Positions 50,411-58,811 of a stretch of 64,000 bases of DNA are shown here, piece after piece. Each line of letters starts with the position of its first letter. Positions within the stretch are counted from its first letter, which is position 1. The notes below the pieces were generated by a model. That model had not been told where the DNA came from. It saw only the letters and a program-made list of their open reading frames with translations, and made no database searches. Made by a program: the position numbers and the translations under genes. The stretch is from Arthrobacter crusticola (GTDB lineage Bacteria > Actinomycetota > Actinomycetes > Actinomycetales > Micrococcaceae), in the NCBI RefSeq assembly GCF_004357995.1, contig NZ_SMTK01000003.1, forward strand, positions 62,001 through 126,000, in the 5' to 3' direction.

Positions 50411-51964
50411 TCAGCGCGCGGCGGTCGGGCGCAGGGACCACCAGCCGAGGCCGGCGGCCAGCACCATGAGCACGGCCCCGATCCCTGAGGTGAGGATCAC
50501 TCCGCTGTCGAAGGCGGAGAAGGCCGACTCGAGCAGCGCGGAGGCGTTCGCCGCCGGCAGCTGGGCCGCGGTGTTGACCGCCCCGCCCAGGGTTTCGGTG
50601 GCCTCGGCCACCTGCCCGGCGCTCAGCCCGGCCGGCAGGCTCAGGTGGGCCTGGTAGGAGGCGAGCAGGATGCTGCCGAGCACCGCGGTGCCGAACACCG
50701 AACCGACCTCGTAGGCGGTCTCCGAGACCGCCGAGGCCGCCCCGGCCTTCGCCGGGGGAACGGTCGAGAGGATCAGGTCGTTCGAGACGGTCTCCGAGGC
50801 CCCGACGCCGATGCCCAGCAGGATGAACGCGAACAGCAGCGCCATGGCTGACTCGCCCGTGAAGGCGACGAAGGCATACGCGGCGGCGGAGAACCCGAGC
50901 GACACCGGGACCACGATGTGCGGCGGGACCCGTTTGACCACGGGCACGACGGCGAAACCGGCGGCGATGGTCATCAGGAGCCCGGGCAGCAGGATCACTC
51001 CGGCCTCAAGCGGGCTGTAGCCCAGGATGAGCTGCAGGTGCTGCGAGACGAAGTACAAGAAGCCCACCAGCGAGAAGATGGCCAGCAGGTTCACCAGTAC
51101 GGCGCCGGTGAAGGCGCGCACGGTGAACAGCCGCACGTCAAGCATCGGACCGGGCCGGCGCAGCTGCCGGCGCACGAACACGACGCCGGCGGTGAGTCCG
51201 ACGACCACAGCGGAGATGGCCACCGGGTTGGGGCCCTCCATGGCGAAGTCCTTGATGGCATAGACGACCGGAAGCATCGCGGCGACCGAGAGCCCGATGC
51301 TCAGGATGTCGATACGCCCCGGGCTCGGATCGCGGGACTCGGGGACGAAGATCGGGGTGAGGATGAGCATCAGCACCAGCACGGGCACGGCCAGGAGGAA
51401 GACCGAGCCCCACCAGAAGTGCTCAAGCAGCGCGCCACCGAGCAGGGGGCCCAGGGCGGCCCCGGCGGAGAACCCCGCGGCCCACACGGCGATGGCGAGG
51501 CGGCGCTGGTCGCGGTCGGTGAAGATGTTGCGGATCAGGGACAGCGTGGAGGGCATCAGCATCGCACCGAAGATTCCGAGGCCGACCCGGGCTCCGACGA
51601 GGAACCCGGCGCTCGGGGCGAAGGCTGCGGCAATGGAGAAGGCGGCGAAGCCCCAGGCGCCGATGATGAGCAGGCGGCGGCGGCCGAAGCGGTCACCGAG
51701 GCTGCCCATGGCCACGAGCAGTCCGGCCAGCACGAGCGGGTAGCTGTCGATGATCCACAGCTGGGTCGCTCCGCTGGTGGCGAACGCGAGTGAGATGGCG
51801 GGAATGGCGAAACTGAGCACCGTGTTGTCCACCGCTACGAGCAGCACGGGGAGCATCAGGACAGCGAGGGAGATCCAACCCTTCACCCCTGTGCGGGTGG
51901 AGGCCGGTGACAGCACTGAGCTCACCCCGGCCGGGGATGCGGAAGTGGAGATGGACGAAGTCAT
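50411..51964 (-). CDS. MFS exporter, DHA2 (QacA/SmvA-like) family
   Basis: A 517-residue drug:H+ antiporter with 14 predicted transmembrane segments. DHA2 features are LVAVDNTVLSFAIPAIS in the first span, motif A GSLGDRFGRRR, and motif C-like ALGPLLGGALLEHFWWGSVF. It probably exports cationic or hydrophobic antimicrobials. No Shine-Dalgarno sequence precedes the ATG; a strong promoter (TTGCAC-N16-TATAGT) ends 9 nt before it. The adjacent TetR operator lies inside that promoter. Confidence 0.93.
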   Translation of the reverse strand: MTSSISTSASPAGVSSVLSPASTRTGVKGWISLAVLMLPVLLVAVDNTVLSFAIPAISLAFATSGATQLWIIDSYPLVLAGLLVAMGSLGDRFGRRRLLIIGAWGFAAFSIAAAFAPSAGFLVGARVGLGIFGAMLMPSTLSLIRNIFTDRDQRRLAIAVWAAGFSAGAALGPLLGGALLEHFWWGSVFLLAVPVLVLMLILTPIFVPESRDPSPGRIDILSIGLSVAAMLPVVYAIKDFAMEGPNPVAISAVVVGLTAGVVFVRRQLRRPGPMLDVRLFTVRAFTGAVLVNLLAIFSLVGFLYFVSQHLQLILGYSPLEAGVILLPGLLMTIAAGFAVVPVVKRVPPHIVVPVSLGFSAAAYAFVAFTGESAMALLFAFILLGIGVGASETVSNDLILSTVPPAKAGAASAVSETAYEVGSVFGTAVLGSILLASYQAHLSLPAGLSAGQVAEATETLGGAVNTAAQLPAANASALLESAFSAFDSGVILTSGIGAVLMVLAAGLGWWSLRPTAAR

Positions 51965-51973
51965 GTCGAGGAT

Positions 51974-52001
51974 ACTATACCGTCCAGCCGGTACAGTGCA
52001 A
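51974..52001. promoter_or_regulatory. TetR operator inside the MFS promoter
   Basis: The inverted repeat ACTATACCG-N6-CGGTACAGT (51974-51997) has 9-bp arms with one mismatch. On the minus strand, TTGCAC (51996-52001) and TATAGT (51974-51979) are a good -35/-10 pair with a 16-nt spacer, and the operator fills the gap between them. Bound repressor would block the exporter promoter directly and sit near the -35 region of the divergent TetR promoter. Confidence 0.82.
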
Positions 52002-52014
52002 CTTTAGTGACCCC

Positions 52015-52020
52015 TATCAT
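52015..52020 (+). promoter_or_regulatory. -10 box TATCAT for a leaderless start
   Basis: TATCAT lies exactly 6 nt before the ATG of the TetR gene. A GGAGGA in between is too close to the ATG to act as a normal ribosome site. Confidence 0.6.
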
Positions 52021-52026
52021 GGAGGA

Positions 52027-52590
52027 ATGCCAAGTTCACGAGAACGCATCCTCGACAGCTTCGAAGACACCCTGATCCGCGACGGGGAACGGGCCGCCAC
52101 CATGGAGGCCGTAGCCGCGGCCGCTGAGGTCTCCAAGGGCGGCCTGCTGTACCACTTCCCGGCCAAGGAGGCCCTCGTCGAGGCCCTCGCCGAACGGCTG
52201 CTGGCCCTGGTCGAGAAGGACCGGGAGCAGATGTCGGCCGACCCCGAGGGTCCCGGCCGCTACTACGTCCGGACCTCGGTCTATGAGGACAGCCCGCTGG
52301 ACCGGGCACTCGTCTCCATGGCGCGACTGGCGCAGCAGGGCCACCCGGTGGCCCGCCGGACGCTTTCGCGCATCCAGGAGCTGTGGCTGACCACCCTCGA
52401 GGACCGGCTGGGGGACCGTACGGCGGCCCTGGCCATCAAGCTCCTCGGTGACGGGCTCTACTACGAGGCGGCGTTCTTCCGGGGCGAGGGCGCCGCGGGC
52501 CCCAGTGAGAAGGACCTCGAACGGGTCCTTTCGGTGGTCGACCTGATCGTGCTCAACCACTGCATCCCGCGGGGTGCCGCCGATGTTTAA
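52027..52590 (+). CDS. TetR-family transcriptional regulator
   Basis: A 187-residue TetR repressor. The N-terminal helix-turn-helix is ATMEAVAAAAEVSKGGLLYHFPAKEALVEALAERLL (about residues 23-60), and the C-terminal ligand domain is helical and resembles TetR_C_37-type regulators. It is divergent from the MFS exporter and almost certainly represses it, with the operator at 51974 between them. Its last 8 bp overlap the mscL start, coupling a drug-efflux regulator to an osmotic channel gene. Confidence 0.92.
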   Translation: MPSSRERILDSFEDTLIRDGERAATMEAVAAAAEVSKGGLLYHFPAKEALVEALAERLLALVEKDREQMSADPEGPGRYYVRTSVYEDSPLDRALVSMARLAQQGHPVARRTLSRIQELWLTTLEDRLGDRTAALAIKLLGDGLYYEAAFFRGEGAAGPSEKDLERVLSVVDLIVLNHCIPRGAADV

Positions 52591-53005
52591 GGGCTTCCGA
52601 AACTTCATCCTGCGCGGAAATGTCGTCGAACTGGCCACCGCCGTCGTCATCGGTTCGGCCTTCACGGCCCTGGTCGGGTCCGTGACGGACAACCTGCTGC
52701 GGCCGCTGATCGCCGCCGCCGGCGGCGGAGTCAGCGCCGAGGGATTCGGGTTCCGCATCTGGCCGGGCAACCCCGAGACCTTCGTGGACCTCGGCGCCGT
52801 GTTCACCGCCGCCGTGACCTTCCTGATCACCGCCGCGGTCGTCTACTTCGGCGTCGTGCTTCCCATGAACCGGATCAATGCCCATGCCCGGGCGCGGACG
52901 GCCGCCGCGGAGACGGAGGAGCAGCCGGTTCCCGTGGATACGGCGCTGTTGATCGAGATGCGGGACCTGCTCCGGCAGCTCGCGGATTCCACCGGCAGGA
53001 ACTGA
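52583..53005 (+). CDS. mscL: Large-conductance mechanosensitive channel
   Basis: A 140-residue MscL subunit, the usual length. It opens with the family signature MFKGFRNFILRGNVVELATAVVIG (helix N and TM1) and has TM2 near VFTAAVTFLITAAVVYFGVVLPMN. The C-terminal bundle helix is LLIEMRDLLRQLAD. The pentameric channel releases solutes on hypo-osmotic shock. The ATG at 52583 is chosen over an in-frame GTG three codons earlier because it matches the MscL N-terminus. The 3' end of the gene lies inside a 16-bp tandem repeat. Confidence 0.93.
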   Translation: MFKGFRNFILRGNVVELATAVVIGSAFTALVGSVTDNLLRPLIAAAGGGVSAEGFGFRIWPGNPETFVDLGAVFTAAVTFLITAAVVYFGVVLPMNRINAHARARTAAAETEEQPVPVDTALLIEMRDLLRQLADSTGRN

Positions 53006-53086
53006 AACCGGCAGGAACTGAAACCGGCAGGAACTGAAACCGGCAGGAACTGAAACCGGCAGGAACTGAAACCGGCAGGAACTGAA
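52991..53086 (+). repeat. Six perfect tandem copies of a 16-bp unit at the mscL stop codon
   Basis: ACCGGCAGGAACTGAA is repeated six times without a mismatch. The first copy encodes the last MscL residues and contains its TGA stop; the other five fill the space to the terminator. Because 16 is not a multiple of 3, added or lost copies leave the first in-frame TGA unchanged. Confidence 0.97.
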
Positions 53087-53118
53087 AAAGGGCCGGCGCC
53101 CAAGGGCGCCGGCCCTTT
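53087..53118 (+). terminator. mscL terminator
   Basis: A perfect 14-bp stem (AAAGGGCCGGCGCC / GGCGCCGGCCCTTT) with a CAAG loop follows directly on the tandem repeat. The A-rich left edge and T-rich right edge fit an intrinsic terminator. Confidence 0.85.
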
Positions 53119-53209
53119 CGGGATCAGCTTGTATGCCGGCCCTCTCGGAGCCAGCCGGCGGGTTGCACCCGCCCTTGCGGCCGGGCGCCGGACACGCCCG
53201 GGCAGTTCG

Positions 53210-54286
53210 TCAGCGCAGCGCGGCGGTCCCGGTGCGTGCGTCGAGCAGGTTCTGGTCCTTGCCCGCCCCGAAGCGCAGGCTCGCCCTGCCGACCGACACC
53301 GCGGCAAGCCAGACCGACAGGCCGCCCACCGCAAGGCCGGCAAAGACATCAACGACGTAGTGCCAGCCGAAGTAGACGGTGGCCACGGCCGTCAGGATGA
53401 AGTAGATCCACATCACCCAGCGGACCACCCGGGGCAGGCGCGCCATCTGGGCGATCACCGCGGCGGTGAAGACAATGGACACGTGCAGCGAGGCGAAGGC
53501 CGCGATGCCGTGCACCGACTGCGTCGAATGCGGGTCGGCAAGCACCGTCAACCGGTTGCGGTACAGCGCTTCCTGAAGGCTTGAGACTGCAGTGTCCGGG
53601 AGGTCGGTGAAGGATGCGCGCTGCACGTAGATCGGGCCCAGCGAGGGAACCGCGTAGTAGGTCACCGTTCCAATGACCCAGTTGAAGCAGAGCGCGCCCA
53701 CATACCAGGCGCCCAGGGACAGGTCCTTGGACCAGACGAGGGCCACGGCGAGGGAGATCGGCACGAAGATCAGGAAGATCATGTAGACGAAGGAAAGGAC
53801 CTCCGCCGTGATGCCGGTGCCGAGCAGCTGCTGGAGCACGTCGGCGGGGTTGCCGCCGCCCCCGAACCAGCGGTCCGTCTCGACCAGTGCGGCGTCGGCC
53901 AGGTGGTCCTGAAGGAAGGGCAGAAAGCTCTTGAGGTTCCGGTACGCCACGTAGGCGAGATAGAAGCTCGCCAGGCCCGCCGCCGCAACCGACATCCGGT
54001 GCCCGGTCCACCTCTGCTTGAAAATCCTGCGGGTCACGCGCACAAGGTCGCGCGGAGCGGGGCGCTGCAGGAGCACCCGCGGAATGACGTCGGCGGCGAT
54101 GACGCCGAGCACGGTCAGGGGCAGCCGGACGTAGCTGGGGCCGAGGAAGCCCTCCGGGTCACGAAGGGGCAGCCCGGTCAGCACGGCCGTCAGCACCATC
54201 AAACCGGCGAAGGCAAGGGTCACGATCAGGGGAACGCCGAACAGTCGGCGCCATGGTGGGCGTTCGGGCCCGACGTGGGTGGTCAT
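53210..54286 (-). CDS. PAP2-family phosphatase (inositol-phosphotransferase-like)
   Basis: A 358-residue integral membrane protein with about eight hydrophobic segments. The PAP2 catalytic motifs are late in the sequence: FASLHVS (active His) and YFGWHYVVDVFAG (second His with Asp); an earlier YAVPSLGP segment matches the PAP2_3/Aur1-type subgroup. It probably transfers or removes a lipid phosphate in membrane or envelope synthesis. The start is preceded by an unusual AT-rich run (TATATATA) and a weak AGGAT. Single gene. Confidence 0.85.
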   Translation of the reverse strand: MTTHVGPERPPWRRLFGVPLIVTLAFAGLMVLTAVLTGLPLRDPEGFLGPSYVRLPLTVLGVIAADVIPRVLLQRPAPRDLVRVTRRIFKQRWTGHRMSVAAAGLASFYLAYVAYRNLKSFLPFLQDHLADAALVETDRWFGGGGNPADVLQQLLGTGITAEVLSFVYMIFLIFVPISLAVALVWSKDLSLGAWYVGALCFNWVIGTVTYYAVPSLGPIYVQRASFTDLPDTAVSSLQEALYRNRLTVLADPHSTQSVHGIAAFASLHVSIVFTAAVIAQMARLPRVVRWVMWIYFILTAVATVYFGWHYVVDVFAGLAVGGLSVWLAAVSVGRASLRFGAGKDQNLLDARTGTAALR

Positions 54287-54398
54287 TATATATATCTATC
54301 CTATGCGCGACAGTGTCAGCAGGGTGACAGGCATCTTAACAGTTACCCCCATCTTCCCATAGGCGCTCCGCCCTATGGCACCAAGGCCGCGCTTGTGG

Positions 54399-55883
54399 TT
54401 AGATCCCACTGCCCAGATTCGACGTTGACGGCCCCTCAAGCACCGTTCCGTCGGCGGCAAACCGGGACCCGTGCAGGGGGCAGTCCCATGTCCGCTCGGC
54501 GGTGTTCCAGCTCACGATGCCGCGCAGATGCGGGCACACCGCCGACACGCGGTGCTCGACGCCGTCGACGGTGCAGACCCCGATCGGGCTCCTGCCCTCC
54601 CGGACCACGACGCCCTGCCCCTCCGGCGGGGACGCAGGGGCCGTCTTCGCCAGGCCCGACACCCAGCCGGTGAGCATCTCCAGCCCGACCTCGGCGTTGA
54701 CCCGCGCCGTCGACAGCGCGTCAACGGGGGTCACCCGGGTCCTGTACAGGGTGTCGGCCCACGGCATGTGCCCGCCCAGAATCTTGGCCGAGAGTGCCAG
54801 CGAGGCGGCCACCGCGTTCGTCATGCCCCACTTGTTGTAACCCGTCGCGGCATAGATGTGCCCGCCGCCGGCCGGGACCTTGCCGACGTAGGGAACCGCG
54901 GCGGCCGGCTGGTAGTCCTGGGCCGACCAGGAGTAGGCGGGGCGGGCCGTCGGGAAATACTCGCGGGCCCAGCGGGTCAGATCATCGACGAGGCCCTGGG
55001 TGTTTGAGTGGTGGCCGACCTTATGGCCGTTGCCGCCCACGATGAGGTAGTCCCTGCCGCCCACCCGGGCCGTGCGCAGGGAACGCGTGGGGGTGTCCAC
55101 CGAGAGGTACATCTCCGGGGGCACCCGGTCGGTCACCTCGAGGGCGATGCAGTAGGACCGCTGCGGCTTGAGGACGGCAAAGTATCCGCCCCGGTCGAGG
55201 ATGGGGATGCCGGTGGCCAGGACGACATTGCGGGCCGTCACGGCTCCGGCGTCCGTCGTGAGTTCCACGCCGCCGGATTTGGGGGTTGAGGCGCCCTGGA
55301 CCCGCACGCCCTCGAAAAGGCGCCCCCCGTGGCGGCGCAGCTCCGAGGCCAGCGCCGCGAGAACCTCCAACGGGTGGAACTGCGCCTGGTCCGCCAGCCT
55401 CAGGGTGCGCCGCACCGGAAACGGAAGGGTCGAGGCATTGCCCAGCTCGGTCCCCAGGCCCGCCTGCGTGCAGGCCTCGTGTTCGGCGTCCAGGCTTTTC
55501 GCGCCGCTGTCGGTCACCGCGTAGTTCACGGCGTCCCGGCGCTCGTACCCCACCCCGTTTTCGTCGCAGAAACGGAGGATCCAGCTCTGCCCCTCACGGT
55601 TGCCCGTGACGTAGGCCCGCGCCAGCTCGGCGTCGTGGTGGGAGGTGATCCGGGATAGCCCGGTGCCCTGCAGCAGTGAGAGCTTGGCTGTGGTGTTGCC
55701 GGTGGTGACCGCGCCGGCACGGCGGGCCTCAAGCACCGCCACCTTGTGCCCGGCACGGGCCAGCAGGAGTGCGGTGGTCATGCCGGTCAGTCCGCCGCCG
55801 ACCACCACCGAGTCGAATCCGGCCCCGGGGGAGAACGGCTCCGCAGGTATCTCCGGCGCGGTATCCAACCACAGTGATCTCAT
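54399..55883 (-). CDS. FAD-dependent oxidoreductase with C-terminal Rieske domain
   Basis: A 494-residue DAO-type protein. The FAD-binding GxGxxG is VVVGGGLTGMTTALLLARAGHKVAVLEAR (about residues 27-55), and GTGLSRITSHHD and YSWSAQDYQP are features of this subgroup. The C-terminal Rieske [2Fe-2S] domain (about 415-494) has both ligand pairs: CPHLRG and CPLHGSRF. The arrangement matches amine-oxidoreductase/Rieske fusions seen in actinobacteria. Of two ATGs in frame, the second (55883) is 6 nt from GGAGGG and is preferred. Substrate unknown. Confidence 0.88.
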   Translation of the reverse strand: MRSLWLDTAPEIPAEPFSPGAGFDSVVVGGGLTGMTTALLLARAGHKVAVLEARRAGAVTTGNTTAKLSLLQGTGLSRITSHHDAELARAYVTGNREGQSWILRFCDENGVGYERRDAVNYAVTDSGAKSLDAEHEACTQAGLGTELGNASTLPFPVRRTLRLADQAQFHPLEVLAALASELRRHGGRLFEGVRVQGASTPKSGGVELTTDAGAVTARNVVLATGIPILDRGGYFAVLKPQRSYCIALEVTDRVPPEMYLSVDTPTRSLRTARVGGRDYLIVGGNGHKVGHHSNTQGLVDDLTRWAREYFPTARPAYSWSAQDYQPAAAVPYVGKVPAGGGHIYAATGYNKWGMTNAVAASLALSAKILGGHMPWADTLYRTRVTPVDALSTARVNAEVGLEMLTGWVSGLAKTAPASPPEGQGVVVREGRSPIGVCTVDGVEHRVSAVCPHLRGIVSWNTAERTWDCPLHGSRFAADGTVLEGPSTSNLGSGI

Positions 55884-55952
55884 CGTCATCCCTCCGTAGG
55901 TGGTTCCCACCCCACTACTAATCATGCTTACAGTCAAGGGAGGGCCACCGCC

Positions 55953-55958
55953 TATAGT
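55953..55958 (+). promoter_or_regulatory. -10 box TATAGT for a leaderless start
   Basis: TATAGT lies exactly 6 nt before the ATG of the aldo/keto reductase gene. The intervening CGGAGG is too close to the ATG to serve as a ribosome site. Confidence 0.65.
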
Positions 55959-55964
55959 CGGAGG

Positions 55965-56948
55965 ATGGAACAGCGCACACTAGGCAGAACCGGCCGGCCG
56001 GTCTCGGTGATCGGCCTCGGAACATGGCAGCTCGGCGCGGACTGGGGCGAGGTCCAGGAGAGGGACGCACTGGAGGTCCTTGAGGCCGCAGCTGAGGCCG
56101 GCACCACCTTCTTCGACACCGCCGACGTCTATGGGGACGGCCGGAGCGAGAAGACGATCGGGGCCTTCCGGAGGGCCAACCCTGCACTGGACCTGGTGAT
56201 CGGCACCAAGATGGGCCGGCGGGTGGAGCAGGACCCCTCCCAGTACACCCTGGCGAACTTCCGCTCCTGGGTGGACCGCTCCCGCGCCAACCTCGGCATG
56301 GAGACCCTCGACCTGATCCAGCTCCACTGCCCGCCCTCGGACGTCTACACCACCGAGGCCGTATACGACGCGCTGGACACCCTCGTCGAGGAGGGCGCTG
56401 TGCGCCACTACGGGGTCAGCGTCGAGCGCGCCGACGAGGCCCTTGCCGCCATCGACCGCGGCAACACGGCCACGGTGCAGATCATCCTCAATGCCTTCCG
56501 GCTCAAGCCGCTCGACGCCGTCCTCCCGGCGGCCCGGACGGCCGGGGTCGGCATCATCGCCCGGGTGCCGCTCGCCTCGGGGCTGCTGAGCGGCAAATAC
56601 AGCACCTCCACCGTCTTCCCGGCCGACGATCACCGCAACTACAACCGCTCCGGCGCCGCGTTCGACGTTGGTGAGACCTTTTCGGGCGTCGATTACGACA
56701 CGGGGCTCGCGGCCGCGCAGGAGTTCGCGCAGCTGCTTCCCGCCGGGATGGAACCCGCACAGGGCGCGCTCGCCTGGATCATCGCCCAGGAGGGGGTCAG
56801 CACCGTCATCCCCGGGGCCCGCAATGCCGCCCAGGCCCGGGCGAACGCCGCCGCGGCCGACCGGCTGGACCTCGGGCGCGCGATTCACGACGGTGTCACC
56901 GAGCTGTACGACCGCCGCTTTCGGCCCACGGTCCACTCCCGCTGGTGA
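55965..56948 (+). CDS. Aldo/keto reductase
   Basis: A 327-residue NADPH-dependent AKR. It begins MEQRTLGRTGRPVSVIGLGTWQLG, and the catalytic tetrad is visible as Asp and Tyr in FFDTADVYGDGRSE, Lys in VIGTKMGRR and His in IQLHCPPSD. The cofactor loop is GVSTVIPGARNAAQ. This branch (YhdN/IolS-like) reduces a range of aldehydes. Predicted leaderless start. It lies divergent from the Rieske-FAD oxidoreductase with 81 bp between them. Confidence 0.92.
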   Translation: MEQRTLGRTGRPVSVIGLGTWQLGADWGEVQERDALEVLEAAAEAGTTFFDTADVYGDGRSEKTIGAFRRANPALDLVIGTKMGRRVEQDPSQYTLANFRSWVDRSRANLGMETLDLIQLHCPPSDVYTTEAVYDALDTLVEEGAVRHYGVSVERADEALAAIDRGNTATVQIILNAFRLKPLDAVLPAARTAGVGIIARVPLASGLLSGKYSTSTVFPADDHRNYNRSGAAFDVGETFSGVDYDTGLAAAQEFAQLLPAGMEPAQGALAWIIAQEGVSTVIPGARNAAQARANAAAADRLDLGRAIHDGVTELYDRRFRPTVHSRW

Positions 56949-57064
56949 GCCGTGGAGGCCGCGGTGGGGGTTCCCTGCCGCGGCACGGTCGGCTATCGTT
57001 GAACCACCCGTCAGACGGAGTTAGAGGACGTCTGTCATCGTTCGATCCAGCTAAGGAATCAACC

Positions 57065-57325
57065 ATGACTGAATTCACCTCGTCCCTCTCCGCCGCCGGC
57101 CGGGAGGAGCGTTCCATCCGCGACTGGGCGGACCTCGCCGAAGAAATGTGGAGCTACCTCACCGGCAAGGGCGCCGCGGTCAACTACAGCCTCATCGACA
57201 TGACAGTCGAGGTCCCGCGCGACGTCGGCCCCGATGCCCCGCGCGCCACCTGGAAATTCAACGGCACCCTGCGCGTCACCACCAGCGACAACGACGCCCC
57301 CGGTTCCGATCCCCACCGCGGCTGA
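57065..57325 (+). CDS. Small conserved-type protein of unknown function
   Basis: An 86-residue acidic protein starting MTEFTSSLSAAGREERSIRDWADLAEEMWSYLTG. It predicts an N-terminal helix followed by beta strands (AVNYSLIDMTVEVPRDVG and TWKFNGTLRVTTSD). I recognise no family. AAGGA lies before the ATG. A possible leader hairpin (GTCAGACG / CGTCTGTC) lies at 57010-57036. It precedes the FHA-domain gene by 9 nt and is probably co-transcribed with it and the 2H-phosphoesterase gene. Confidence 0.75.
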   Translation: MTEFTSSLSAAGREERSIRDWADLAEEMWSYLTGKGAAVNYSLIDMTVEVPRDVGPDAPRATWKFNGTLRVTTSDNDAPGSDPHRG

Positions 57326-57334
57326 GGCACCGTT

Positions 57335-58246
57335 GTGGTGGCACAACTGAAACTGGACATCGACCTCGCATTCTCCCTGACCGAACCCGGTCCGGACGGT
57401 GGGCCCGACGAGGTTATCTCCGGAACGGTGACGGCGGCCGGATCGAGCATCTCGATCTTCTGCGACAACCCCGGCGCCTTCGGCGGAAACCTTCCCTCCG
57501 TCTCCGGGGTGCGGACCTTCGCGAAGCTGCTCGCCGACGCCGGCCTGGACGTGACCGTGACGGGCCCGCGGGGCCCGCTGATCAGCCTGGGCGCCGTCGA
57601 AACCTCGATGGCGCAGCGGCTCCTGACGCGCTCACCGCACCTGCGGCTCGGCTCGCCTTCCGCCCTGGCCCCGCTGGTGCACCTGGGGCGGCGGTCGCTC
57701 GAGCGCTCCGGCTCGGCGAGCCTGCTGCCCCCGTCCACGCCGCTGCCGCTGGTGCCCACGGTGAACCGGCGGATCAGCCGCCGGATCACCACCACCCACT
57801 ACGCTCCGGGCGGGGGCCGGCCGCGGCTGATCTTCGTTCAGGACTCTGCCCGGTGGAACGGTCAGGTGCCTCGGGAGTTCGTGCTCGGGCAGGAGCGGAC
57901 CACGATCGGCGCGTCCGCGGACTCGGACCTGCAGCTGCCCGGCCTTGAGGAGCTGCACGCGGAGATCCTCCACGACGCCAATGACGAGTACGTCCTGGTC
58001 CCGCACGGCGCCGTCACCGGCAGCGTCGGCGGCGGGCCCGCGGTGCTGCGCACCGGGGCACGGGTCCAGCTGGGATCCTGGTGCCTTGCCTTCTTCCGAG
58101 AGGAATATGCCGACCACGGCCGTCCTTTCGGCGGACGCAACGGCGGGGAGTTCGCCTATCAGCGGCCCCAGCGCAACCCGCGCACCGGGGTGACCGAACA
58201 GGACGGATCCGTCGGCATCGGCGATCCGCGGCGGCCTCCGCGCTGA
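57335..58246 (+). CDS. FHA-domain-containing protein
   Basis: A 303-residue protein with an N-terminal beta-rich region (VVAQLKLDIDLAFSLTEPG to about residue 90), a Leu/Ser/Pro-rich linker, and an FHA domain near the C-terminus (about 180-265: FVLGQERTTIGASADSDLQL, then LEELHAEILHDANDEYVLVP and GSWCLAFFREE). The FHA phosphothreonine-binding residues Gly, Ser/His and Asn-like positions are visible only in part, the conserved GR-x-S-x-x-D-I reading as GQERTTIGASADSDL. The GTG start is 9 nt after the previous stop. Likely a reader of Thr-phosphorylated proteins. Confidence 0.72.
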   Translation: MVAQLKLDIDLAFSLTEPGPDGGPDEVISGTVTAAGSSISIFCDNPGAFGGNLPSVSGVRTFAKLLADAGLDVTVTGPRGPLISLGAVETSMAQRLLTRSPHLRLGSPSALAPLVHLGRRSLERSGSASLLPPSTPLPLVPTVNRRISRRITTTHYAPGGGRPRLIFVQDSARWNGQVPREFVLGQERTTIGASADSDLQLPGLEELHAEILHDANDEYVLVPHGAVTGSVGGGPAVLRTGARVQLGSWCLAFFREEYADHGRPFGGRNGGEFAYQRPQRNPRTGVTEQDGSVGIGDPRRPPR

Positions 58247-58250
58247 GAGC

Positions 58251-58772
58251 GTGAGCGACAGCGTCGAGCTGCTCCTGGACTCCGCCGCGGAGGAGGCGGT
58301 GCGCCGCGACTGGGTGAGGCTGCTGGAGCTGGGCCTGCCCAGCCAGGCGCGGCACACCTCTGCGAGCAACCGGCCGCACATCACCCTCGCGGCCGCACCG
58401 GCCATCGACGGAACCTTCGATGCCGCCCTGCGCGGCGCGGTCCGGGACCTGCCGCAGGAGGTGCGTTTCGGCGGGCTCCTGCTCTTCGGGGGAGGGCGGC
58501 GGACCTTCATCCTGGTGCGCTCGATCGTGGTCTCGGCGGCGCTGACGGACCTGCACCGGCGGGTGGGGGAAGCCCTCAGCGGCCTGCCGGGGCAGTTCGC
58601 CACCACCCTCACCGGGAACTGGACGCCGCACGTCACCCTGGCCCGCGGCCTCTCGGCCGACCAGATGGCACTCGCGCTTGGAGCCGTTCAGGCCGAACCG
58701 GCGGCCGCCACCGCGGTGGCCGCGCGCCGGTGGGACAGCGCGGCGAGGGTGACGGTCGACCTCAGCGGATAG
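58251..58772 (+). CDS. 2'-5' RNA ligase/2H phosphoesterase family protein
   Basis: A 173-residue 2H-phosphoesterase-like protein with the two HxT motifs in place: NRPHITLAA (His near residue 43) and WTPHVTLARG (His near residue 125), separated by about 80 residues as in the family. Such proteins hydrolyse or ligate 2',3'-cyclic or 2'-5' RNA phosphodiesters; the biological role in actinobacteria is unknown. The GTG start is 4 nt after the FHA gene's stop, so expression is probably coupled. Confidence 0.84.
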   Translation: MSDSVELLLDSAAEEAVRRDWVRLLELGLPSQARHTSASNRPHITLAAAPAIDGTFDAALRGAVRDLPQEVRFGGLLLFGGGRRTFILVRSIVVSAALTDLHRRVGEALSGLPGQFATTLTGNWTPHVTLARGLSADQMALALGAVQAEPAAATAVAARRWDSAARVTVDLSG

Positions 58773-58811
58773 GGGCACCCCGGGTTCTGCCGTGGCGCCG
58801 GCCGGGCGGCG

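Noticed and set aside
52991..53086. Possible CRISPR-like array
   Set aside because: The six units are directly contiguous with no unique spacers, and the unit is only 16 bp. It is a simple tandem repeat.
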